The notes under the pieces were generated by a model. The model was not told where the DNA came from and did no database searches. It was given only the letters and a program-made list of their open reading frames with translations. Made by a program: the position numbers and the translations under genes. This document shows, one piece after another, positions 1-10,386 of a stretch of DNA of 64,000 nucleotides; the stretch's first letter is position 1; every line of letters starts with the position of its first letter. The stretch is from Klebsormidium nitens (Eukaryota; Streptophyta; Klebsormidiophyceae; Klebsormidiales; Klebsormidiaceae): contig DF237297.1 in the NCBI GenBank assembly GCA_000708835.1, positions 16,791 through 80,790 of the forward strand, read 5' to 3'.

Positions 1-424
1 TCCTTCGAATTCCTCGGGAGTGCGAACATCAACATAGTGATGTCCTGCATCAACAAGCTCTTTTGCAACTTGCACAGGGACGCTCCGCACACCTGGAAGC
101 AAAAGCAGAGGCTGTCACCGCCAAGCTATGGGGCAGATCAAGCTTACAACCATTTTGTAGGGGGGACAAGACATGAAGTAATACATGATTGGGGTTGTGG
201 ATCAATGTAACTGAAAGATCTGAGAATCTAACTGCTCATACTGTAAAAGTGCTTTAGCAGGTCCTCTGCATTAGGCAATTCCTCAGCTCAGTTGATCTAA
301 GAGCTACAACTTTACCTGGGGCTTCGGACGCGGCTGCTGCATACAATCGGGCCGATACCTGCGCCGAGGGCCTGCGTACGCAGAACACAGATTCAGCCAG
401 CCGCAGAGCAGTCAGTTTGGCCAT
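1..424 (-). CDS. Organelle-targeted rhodanese-domain sulfurtransferase (5' part only)
   Basis: Two exons are visible, 424-316 and 92-1, joined in frame (SEAPG then VRSVPVQ); the 3' part lies outside the window. The second exon reads VQVAKELVDAGHHYVDVRTP followed by EEFEG, the start of the rhodanese fold (the VDVRTPEEF signature of the plant STR14/15/16 single-domain sulfurtransferases). The catalytic cysteine loop would lie beyond the left edge, so activity cannot be judged. The start chosen is the ATG giving MAKLTALRLAESVFCVRRPS, an Arg/Ser/Ala-rich, acid-poor leader typical of mitochondrial or plastid import; the leader ends about where exon 1 does. The reading frame stays open upstream to another Met, but that stretch does not look like a targeting peptide. 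It is divergent to the IPMDH-like gene. Family call is firm; exact subfamily and organelle are inference. Confidence 0.8.
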
Positions 425-2256
425 TTCAATTTGATCGCGAGCATTTACTATCTCTCCGACAAGGAACGGGTTCCATGGATGCGCATGTGAACTGCCAAGA
501 AGGCAGAAAGTCTCAGCTCCAAGACCGAAGACGATGATCAAAACATCTTTGGCATAGGCAAGCAGAGACAGTTCAGGATAGAAGGAGGGTTGACAAGAAA
601 TGAACCGCCGACACTATGCAAGAGACACAGTTCTTGCACCCAAGAAATACTGTGGACATGAACAAACCAGCATGCTTCTCGCGGTGAAGGCAACACATCA
701 GCTCACCTTCGAATGCGCACATCGGAACGCTGGTAAGCAGTAATGCAAGAAGCAAAACGAGAATCTTGTTGCAACTGTGGGTTGGCTCTGCAGAAACGGG
801 ATACGATAGCTGTAGCCACAAATTGCTTTTGCAGTCTGTTTGCAGAGTTTGTTCTTGACTGGAATGCAAAACTAGAAAAAGGATAACTGAAAAGCTCCTG
901 GGCTGTCTACTCAAGCTAGCCTAGTCTCAACATTCCATTCAGTTTACAAGCTAGAACAGTAACCATGTCTGCAGCCGTAGCTCTTAGCGTTTTCTTCTAG
1001 GTTGCCAGTCTAGAAGCCTGTGAACAAGAAACAAACAGTAGAAAGATTCTCAAGCTGATAAGACACCCAACCTGTGCACGTACAAAGCCTGGAACTAAAC
1101 AACAACGTCAACGAATTTTCAAGACCATAAAGTACAGTGCACATACAAATCCTAAATCTCACCTGTTCAAAACCTGAGGCCACAAGCAAAAAGGCGACAA
1201 GTCCCCCCGCAACCGCTGTGCAGAGCCTGTGAAAGATGTTAGCAATGACTTGCCAGAAACAGCACAAATTGAAGACGCCATTTTACGACCTACACTTTGC
1301 TGAAGCGTCACTGCTTTGCCCCAGATACTGTCCAGCAGTTGTATCTCAACAAACCAGAAGAGGGAGGCAAGCGGCAACTTAGAGGGGCGGCAGCAAGCAA
1401 GGGGAAATGGCGGCCGAAGAGAAGGGAATAAGCAAAATTGGGCATTCCCTTTTGAGGTGCTGCTGTACTGAGCTGTGCTGCAGCAAGGACGCCCTGGGCC
1501 CAGGCATGGGCATGAGTCATGACCTCGCCCTCGGAGTCTCGGACAGAGACGAAAATCCTGCGCTGGCTGACTAGACCCCTGACTCAGCAGCTCGTCATTC
1601 GAACTTGACACTAAAAAGGTTTGCTTTTGGTTCCGGGGCCTCGGCCCGACAAGATCGTACGACGTCGTCTTCCACCGGGGAGTGCTGTATGACAGAGTTC
1701 ACCCGGGCCGCTGGTGCCAGATGCTTGCTTGATGGTGTCAAATCATGAAGCGAGCGCTTTGCACTTTCTGACACGATCCTCACGTGGCAGCCAAGTGTGC
1801 ATGCACTTTGGATATTGTCGACACCGGACTGCCGAACCGTACGATCAGAATAACATCGACGGTATCGCGGTGCAGTAAAAGGTTGCACGTGCCCTCGCAG
1901 GATTTTACACTGGTCAGTTGCGAAGTTCCTGCTGGATGCACTTTGCCAGGCAGAGGCAGACAATTTCAGAAGGGAAAAGGGGGAAGTTTGCAGAGGACGG
2001 TACGTACACGGTACAGCCATTCCACTGCAAGAGACCAATGCTTGGCATAGGCACTTTCATTGTGGGAGGCATCCTGGATTTCTGGGCCTGAACCAGTTTC
2101 TGCTAGGTGGCAGAGCATGGCCTAAGTTTGTTTTCTGTAAGATATCAATGTGCAGAGGCTGAGTGCTGTATAAGGCTCCGAAAGAAAGCGCACACCTTGG
2201 CGGTGTTCCAATTTAACCTTGGAGCTTCTTTCACGTTGATTTCAACAAGTGCAATC
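425..2256. other. Divergent spacer between rhodanese and IPMDH-like genes
   Basis: This 1.8 kb holds the upstream regions of two divergent genes. Open frames exist on the minus strand (around 573-914, 1159-1611 and 1595-2038), but they are Cys/Ser/Leu-rich, lack recognisable domains and have no convincing splice partners. I see no gene here; 5' untranslated exons cannot be excluded. Confidence 0.5.
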
Positions 2257-5200
2257 ATGGCGTCAGCTGCAACAGCCCGCTCTGTGGTTCTACTGCCCAA
2301 CGGCGCCGCAGCAAGCTCCATACAGCAACCTACGACGCGTAGATGTCCAGCCGCTGCTGCTGTTTCCAGGTCAGAATTGCGCCTGAAAAGTGCAATGCAC
2401 CACTCATCGTGCACGTATCAATGTCGCACTGTGCTCATTGCATTTGTGAGTTTGTGCTGAAAGTGGCAAAGGGTGATTGCCAAAATTTCAGAGCAGGAAA
2501 CTACATTTGCACTCATGCTGTTTGAGCGCACGCCTTCTGTGTGGCATGGTCTAATTGAGACTACTGGATTGGCAAGCAAACGTCCCATGAGCACCACTCC
2601 TGTCAATCATCCTCAGCTACTTCAAAGATCGCCACTGCGCCATTATCCCAATTGCCTTCAACAGACTAACGAGTCTGAACTTCATTGAGCTTTGATCGCG
2701 CTTGTCTGCTAGTCCGCGGACTTCGCCCTACGGGCCTGCTAGCAAGGCAGTCCTCCATCAGCGGCGCAGTGACAATTGCATCGGTTAACATTTTCTCACC
2801 CATGCCTGCAGGACCAGTCCTTTCCTTGGCTCACGAACACTATGTCCTCATGGCAGCAGAGAAAAGCTGCTCAGACTAGTTCACGAAGGTCTATGCCCAC
2901 GACCGGGGCGCCATCATTCTGCAGCTGCGAGGCCAGGGCGAACGATGGCCAGCACAGCTATGCAAGATCGCGTGCGTGTGCTGGATGGAAAGAGCAAGTA
3001 CACAATCGCAGTGTTGCCAGGGGACGGACAGGTGCGGCACTTGATTTCAGACAATGTCTCTTCAAAAAGCTTTTGGTGCTTCAAACAAGTATTCGCTGAC
3101 CAGCGGCGTTTGTACGCTATCGCGGAAGCGTCCATCAGAAAATCCGCCACCACTTTGATATACAGGGTCTTCAGATGAGCAGTGGGAGCTGAGATTGATG
3201 CGCTGTTATATAATGAAGGAAGTTAACCCAGGTCGAGAGGCCATGAAATAGTGTTGAACTGAATTGAAGGGTACCAAGATCAGAATTAGTAAAGGGGTTC
3301 GAGCAGAAGAAGCACCCCAGACTGTTCTAACTAGAGACCTGTTCAGGTACTTGGTGGCAGAAGGTGGTCGCTCTTAAAGATCGTAAACCGTACCACTCCT
3401 TTCTCCTTACAATTCTCAGACGTCGCTACGTGCAAAAAGCTGATCAGCGTGACACCAAAGCTTCGATTGTTTGCAGGGGCCTCAAGTTATGGAAGTCGCC
3501 AAGAAGGTTTTGTCGGCGCTCTCCACCACCTCGGGGGTGGACTTTGAGTTCCGGGAAGGTCACGTCGGCCTGACTGCTCTGGAATCGACTGGCAGCATTC
3601 TGCCAGAGGACACCATCAGCTTGTGCAAGTCAGTGGACGCTGTGTTGCTGGGGGGGCTCTCAGGGAAGATCCTGGAGAATGATGTGAGTGGGCCAGACTG
3701 GGCCAACTGCGGTGTGGCGAACAACTGCGTCAAACAACCCCTTTCGAGTCCACCAATGAGCTTTTATGCATGATGCGCATCAGAGAGGCTCCTCGATGCA
3801 GGGTTCTAGCGGCGCACCTTTCGTATCGACCATTCCTGACCTGGCAAGGAACGGGATACATTCATAACGTGCGTCTAAACTGCGATAAATCTTGGGTGTC
3901 TTGGGGTTCTCTTAAGCAAGCACCGGACACCCTGCATAAATATGTTGACGTTTGATTGTCGGATACTTTTTGTAGGTGGATTCTGATCAAACTTTCACCT
4001 TCTATCCGCCCTTCCGGTCTTCTGTCTGCCTGGTGCTTTGTCCCTTCTCGTGAAAGCAAAACGTGTCTTCCAGGACGTCCCACTACGGTCCCGTGTGCTC
4101 AAGAAGTTGCGGTCAGAGATGGACCTGTACTGCCAGCTGTCACCGGCCAAGGCGTTTGAGCAGCTGCTGGAGGACTACTCCCTCAAGGTGGAGTCGCTCA
4201 GGGGCACCGACATGATCATTGTGCGGGAGATTGGGTGCGTTTTTGCGCACCTTCTTGTGAAATCCGGTAGCTTGTTCTGCGCTCTTACGAGTAAGTTTTT
4301 GGGCTAGTCTGGCAACGTGACGCAGCATTTCGTAACTTTGTCCTGAGAAGCGTTCTCGTCCAGGAGTATGGCCCCCGACCGGATGCCAGGGCCCGAGCGC
4401 ATATGAAGATGCCACAAGTAGAACGGTAGTGCGGCATGCTGAAAGTAAGGCGCCATGGGGTTACTGCGATCAGGGCCAAGTACACATTGTGTCTATAAGT
4501 GTGTATAGTCGAATCAAAGGCTGGGAGTGCTGTTTCACCAAGCCAGAAGCTTAAGGCGGACTCTCGTTCGATACAGTTTCTCCCTTGGCAGAGGTCCTTT
4601 GGAGACGCAACGGTGGTCCCTATACCTTCCTTTGGGTGACCGTTAATCTCCCCGAGATGTTTCCGGTCTCCTACCAGTCTGGGTGTTCGGGAACTCTCAA
4701 GATGTGGGTCCTGGTTGCAGTGGTGGCATCTACACTGGCCAGCAGGGCCGCGAGGACCTTCCCAGCGGCGGCCAGCGGGCGTTCAGTACCGCAAGCTACA
4801 CGCGGGAAGAAGTGGAGCGGATTGCGCACGCAGCATTCGGCCTGGCGCGGCAACGCAAGCGGCAGCTTGTGTCAGTGGACCTGGCAAACTACCTGGAAGT
4901 GTCTGTCTTCTGGCGCGAGGTGGGGCCTCTTACTTTGGCGCCTAGCCCGAGATTAGCTCAATCACTGAGCAGGTTTTCCTCTAGGTTGAAAGGGACCTTG
5001 AGGGACGGAGAACGGAAAGTTACAGATTTAGTGCTAGGTGGTGCTTCTTAGCTGAGGCCAGGAATCAGCTTTAGTCAGCCCGAGGCTTCCTAGAGTGGTA
5101 GGTCGTTGATATTGGAAAGCGGGTTGGAGGGGACCGTATCTCAGAGCTACGTGGCTCTTCGTTGCCCCATCGAATTTGGAGGGGCAGCAAATTTGTGCAG

Positions 5201-8200
5201 AGTGTAGCGCATCATGCTCGTCCGTTTTCCCCAGCCGATCGCCCCAAACTATCGACAGTCGCGAAACGCTTTGGACTCTTCGGATCCACTCGTGTCCTCT
5301 TAGACCGGGGCCAGGTTCTCGTTTCAAAGAGTGACGTCCAGTTCCCTTTCATGCTGAGGTGTCGTATCGGGTTACTGATATCACGGCTTTTCCGTGTGCA
5401 TAGATCTTCACCCGCTTGGGCAAGGAGGAGTACCCCGACGTGGAGCTCCGTCACGAGTTGGCCGACGACTTCGCAACCCGTCTCGTGCAGGTCAGCCGCC
5501 GCTGAACGTGGAATTATTACCTTTCTCACCAATACAAGGACTCGAAGTGCCAACGAGGGCACTTGACTGAGAAATGAAACCAAGGCTTCCGCAATCCGCA
5601 CCTGCACCCACCCTAATCTCTTAGCCAAGCTCAACCGTCCCACGGCTCTGACCTTACCTTTCTTGGCGCTTACCCTCCTTGAGATTGCTCGATGTCCGTC
5701 CGGAGGCGTTTCACTCGGCAACTCTCATGCAGCGTAATGTCTTTCGCGGGAGTATATCATTCACAGCAAACATCCAACTTCTGCGTACAGGTATCGCATC
5801 TGTTGCTCTGTGAGTTCGAACGATCCGAGGCGTTAGGGTGCAAAAAATTGCCATTTGTATACATTACACTGTTGGCGGATGACGCCCACTTGGACCTTCC
5901 GAAGTTAACCGTTTGTATCGATTCTGTACACAAGTTTCGCCAAAACACCGGAGTTTTCCAGCCTCATCATCAGAAGAAATGCATGTTTCCCTGCGAGAAG
6001 AAGCCGCCACTCTCTGGACATTTGTCCACCGTCGCCAGAAGGTGAACGTGAATTGCTGAAGTCTGAGCGCGAGGGAACGACCCCTTTTCGAAGATGCGGT
6101 CTTCAGTGCTCTTTCCAGACGCTACAGAAAACGCGACCGCAGCCCGCAGCCCGCCACCTCTCGACACGCTAGAGTCAGACTTTGCGTTCAGCACTGAAGA
6201 ATGCCGTTTCATCGCCTAAACTGAGTAGATGAAACTCCTAATTTCGAACATCGTCGTGAAAAGTGGTCTTTGGTTCAGAACCCCGCCCGCTACGACGTGG
6301 TGAGCATGGGCAATTTGCTGGGCGATATTCTGGTGGAGTCGGCCCGCGGGATCACGGGAGGCAAGCCCATGTCCCCCACCGCGGAGTTCGGCGCCCCCGG
6401 CACGCCCGGCATCTTCGGGTGAGCCTCGTTGTAACAATCTGCGGTTTGGAGTGCACGTTGTTAATGGAGTAGCAAAAAGGATGTTCTGAGGAATCGTTTT
6501 CAGAAGAGGGATCATGAAAGAAGGAAAGGGCACGTGCATCTTGATCGATCCAGGAAACAGTGAGCCTATTAAATAGTTAGTGGGACGGGTGGGGTGAGTT
6601 AGAGGATTGAGGTGGGTTACGGGTGCGAGAATGTGAACCTTACTTCAGACACACGAAAAGCACACGAGAGGCTTACTGTTCAGAGGGGCTTAGTTATTCT
6701 TCAAGCGAGAGAGTGTCATAGAACATGGACCCAAGCCCGCCGATACAGGCCCCGCCCCAGTAAGCGTTATCAACTGCCATTTGCCACAGAAAGCCGGCGA
6801 TCTGTCAAATTGTAACAAACGCAGGGTCGAAGCTGGCCATTTTTTGTACTCAAACGCCATCTCAAGGATTATCCACAAATTCGTCGATTCATGCACGAGC
6901 CTCTGGTTTTCGTACCGAAGTGCGGGGCTGAAGTGCCCTCTGGTTGCGCAGGTACCCCGGTTCGTATGAGACGGTCCAGGTGGAAGGAGCCAAGGAGACG
7001 GCCAACCCGCTAGGGTCAGTCCTCCGTACAATCCATCTCAGTGGGCACTCCTCTTCATGGTGCTCACTACGATCTTCTTCAGTGTGCGCTTCTCTTGATG
7101 GATCTTCCCTGATCGACAAGTGCTCCAAGAAAACCGATTGTAGGCCGGGCTTTGCCAGCTCGGTGAAACCCATTCAGCTAGAGCGACTCTCGACGGTGCT
7201 TTCCTGGTCGGATAATGTTTCATGAAAAGCAGTTGCGAGCGAGGCTTTGATAGCCGCATGGCCGAGATACACGAGTCGTGATTATTATTACAGAGATGCG
7301 TACTTCCGCAATCCGTTACGTTGGTACAAAGAGTCCCCTTTTCCAGTCGCCGGTCTTCGGCAGAACTTTCAGCGTTACTTCGGACACGGCCCGTGTCTTG
7401 TGCGCGAGACACTCTCTGATACAGACGCGCACGCTTTGTCTTAAACCAAAGCCCAACTGTCTCTTTGCGGCGAACTGGGGTGTTCCGCGGATACTGACGC
7501 GAGTCTGCTCTTGCAGGCTCATTCGCTCCGTGTCCATGATGTTGCGGTACCAGTTCGAAAAGGTACGAACCCTCCTCCGCGTTCGGTTTACGACAAACTT
7601 TGACTGTACCTGACGTTGTGATTTGAGGCGCGGCGTGAAGCTCGTTTAGTAAGGATGCTTTGCGCTTTAGTGGATCGAGTCTGTCTGGGTCATGCTAGTG
7701 GTTACGAGCGCCAGGCGATGTTCATTCGAATAACTCGCGTCTAGGTTCAGCTCCCGCCGGCGTCCCCTCATATAAGCAGCCTTCGAATTTGGATTGGCTG
7801 GACATATAGGTATAAAAGCGTTTTGACCACCATGCTGAGCCCACGTATCCGCCCTTGCACGTCGCTGCTCGACGGGCCATCGTTTCCCAGTCATTCGCTC
7901 TCCTTTTTATGAAGCTCTGTGGGTTACCACATCGATTCCACACGTTTTTTCTTCCAATGCGGCTTTACGTCCCAGGACCGTCTCGATTGTTATACCGGTG
8001 CTGCTGCCCGTTGCAGACTTCCTGCCATGAGTCCGCTTTCCGCAAAGTCTGCAGCTCGTGCTGGCATACCTGGTTCAAGAAGACAGTAATGCTCTTTTGG
8101 CCTTGAGCTTCGAATGTGTCCTCCTGACGCACGCTGATACTTTGAGTTACTCACATGGCAGGACTCGCTTCTGCAGCCCGTGTTGGCGATAAGAGTGTGC

Positions 8201-8610
8201 TGGCGGGCAATCCGCGGATGCTTATTTGCAATCTAATATCGAAAGCCTCAGGCTTGAAGTCTGGCTTTTGAAACATCATGTCCTTTCTAAGACGCCGGCC
8301 GTCCGTGTTGGCGAGGCTGGTTCAAGAAGCCTTCAAGAGCGTGCTGGCGGACACATCTGGACGTTTTTTACACGCTTTCATTCCTTGCGAACGTTCAAGT
8401 CTGATGTTTCTCCTCTCCAATTTTGCGCAGCCTGTGTTGGCGGACCTGGTTCAAGAGGCCATCAAGAGCGTGCTGGCGGACAAGATTCGGACGCCGGACA
8501 TGGTGGTCGTGCCCAAGGCGCCGGACAATGCGCCGTTCTCGGTGTGGCCCAAGCTGCAGACGGTGGACTGCGAAGAGATGGGCGACCGCCTGGTGCAAGC
8601 CATGGAGTGA
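2257..8610 (+). CDS. Divergent 3-isopropylmalate dehydrogenase-like protein, probable pseudoenzyme, with transit peptide
   Basis: Ten exons: 2257-2369, 2812-3031, 3477-3683, 4074-4234, 4721-4898, 5404-5490, 6279-6418, 6952-7014, 7517-7562, 8431-8610; 464 aa, all phases consistent. About 90 N-terminal residues (MASAATARSVVLLPNG..., Ser/Ala/Arg-rich) look like a plastid or mitochondrial leader. The body follows the LeuB/IPMDH fold in order: YTIAVLPGDG near 99-108, MDLYCQLSP near 194-202, VREIGGGIYTG near 230, EEYPDVELRHELADD near 300, GNLLGDILVES near 333-343, TANPLG, SVSMMLRYQ. Key sites are changed: the second Arg of the substrate-binding LR...LRP motif is Ser (LSP), the catalytic Lys of VDKAN is Leu (VDLAN), the last metal-binding Asp (GDILSDE) is Glu (GDILVES), and the NAD loop GSAPDIAG is not recognisable. 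The Tyr of GGIY and the Asp of GD are kept. Membership of the beta-decarboxylating dehydrogenase family is clear; leucine-pathway activity is unlikely. A regulatory or structural role is inference. Confidence 0.9.
8055..8430 (+). repeat. Tandem decayed copies of the last IPMDH-like exon's 5' edge
   Basis: In the last intron of the IPMDH-like gene the beginning of exon 10 (8431 onward, CAG then CCTGTGTTGGCGGACCTGG) recurs three times upstream. The motif GTGYTGG stands at 8058, 8180, 8305 and, in the real exon, 8434, giving spacings of 122, 125 and 129 bp. The copy at 8302 matches for about 55 bp, stays open in the same frame as the exon (VLARLVQEAFKSVLADT against VLADLVQEAIKSVLADK) but has lost its AG acceptor. 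The copies at 8055 and 8177 keep a CAG acceptor but carry gaps or changes. These are relics of local tandem duplication, not annotated exons. Confidence 0.8.
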
Positions 8611-10386
8611 GTGGTCGCTCTCGTGCCCACACGCCTCCGCTGTCCGAAAACCCGCAATCTCTGTTGCAGTCGCTGCCTAAGTATGCAAGAATGGTGCATG
8701 TCGCTGTGTGTGCTTGTGTATTGCATGCGCCTCGATTGCATGCTGCATTCAAATGGCTTTGAATGAAAGACAGCGGGACGGCTCAACTATTGTGTGTCAC
8801 ATATTTCCAATAACCCTGAGCTTGCGACTCGAGTTGCTTTTGAGACAGAAATGCACAGATGGTATCCGATCAGCAATACAGTTGAGGAGAGGCATGCATT
8901 CTCCAGTGCTCTCCTTCTACAAGTAGGAAATTTGCAGGCCGGTGATTCGCGGTGCTTTTTAAGCAGATTTTGCGAAAGCAACAGTAGGTCTAAGATGACG
9001 TCCTTTCCAACGCTTTTGACACCCTGTGGATTGTACTGGTCTCAGGTACTATCAAAGCTTCAAGGTGACGGGAAACCCGGTCGAAGTTGGAGAGTAGCGG
9101 GCCCAGCCATGTCTTGGGACCACTTGACAGCACGTAGTGAAGCGAGAGTGTTGTAGCATGTACCATGTGAGGCATAGTATGTCGGTATTGTAACATGTGC
9201 ACGAGCATCCAGTTGCTTGAGAAAATTGAGCGCTGAAATGAGTAGATTTGCAAACGACCGGCAGATTTATTGACAGCACATCTGTACACATTCTTGGAAG
9301 ATGGGGGTTGTAACTTTCCAACAGCTTCCGGCCCCGAACTTGAAGACTCAGGAACCCTTCGATCAAGTTCCAATTCACGTTGCTTGAACCAGTTACTCAC
9401 AATCACAATCAAATTGCACAAAATTTCGGTGGGCTGGCTTCTTCGATCGGCGCATGAACATGTCAGGTCAATTCATAGGTCTGACTACGATTGCATATAT
9501 AATTGAACAAGGGTGATCACTCGCGCGCTTGGACCATGTCCATGGCCCCGCGTACGATCCATGTCACTCATGTACGAGATCCGGTATGCATGCCAGGCCC
9601 GGTGGCACATGCAAATATATCTATCGCTAGCTCTACGTCTACATTGCAATGATGCATGCATACTGCATGTGCGCAATGATGCTTTCTAAGTTGCAGCCTT
9701 ATCATGAAAATGCGACTCGCACTGCATGTGAAATGTGCGCCACGCGCAACTGAGCACTAGTGGTATATCATGTTTCAGCCATGCAATCGTTTTCTGACGC
9801 ATCATTCATACATTCATCGCGCGTATTACTTAGTCAATGCAGAATTGACATTGGATGTTCCGACGGAATCTATGATTCATAGAAACGAAACATCGCGCGC
9901 GAGCCAAGAACACCCTTGACTTCAAGGAAGGAGATACACCGGATTGATTACATCGAGAAACAGGAAACCTCATGCTCGGATCAGCTTTGTAGACCATCTT
10001 CAATAAGTATCCTCCATATGGGTCAACTGAGAAACAGTGCCAAACATCTTGGACCGAAAGACTTGCCAGCACTTCTGGCAATCAATGTTGCCAGCCCGAC
10101 TTTGATTGACAACCAGCAGAACTCAGGAAAAGTTCAAGCTGCCAACTAGGTGCCCAGTTGGTGCTTTTCGTTGCAACCAACAAGATGGTTGTATGCACAA
10201 CCGTCAATCATTCAGAAGCATTTTTCAGAGGCGTCGCTTGCCCAGTCGCTCAGAGCTAGAGGACTTTTACTGACAACAAACAATCTGACCTACGCTTGCG
10301 ATTGTTGGATCGAAGCCTTCCCAGCCTCAACATTCCGCGACACTCACCTGATCCTGCCTAGCCATATCTACACAAAGAATCCTCAG
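8611..10386. other. Convergent spacer with palindrome-rich island (about 9480-9830)
   Basis: 3' regions of the IPMDH-like gene and TOM40 meet here. No coding frame with conserved motifs was found. From about 9480 to 9830 the sequence changes character: it is rich in self-complementary words such as TGCATGCA, GCATGC, CCATGG, GTAC, ATATAT and CGCGCG and looks unlike the intron and exon DNA around it. Similar islands occur beside other gene 3' ends in this window. Confidence 0.6.

Noticed and set aside
573-2038. Possible extra gene or exons on the minus strand upstream of the rhodanese gene
   Set aside because: Frames are Cys/Ser/Leu-rich with no domain, and the rhodanese start already has a good targeting leader.
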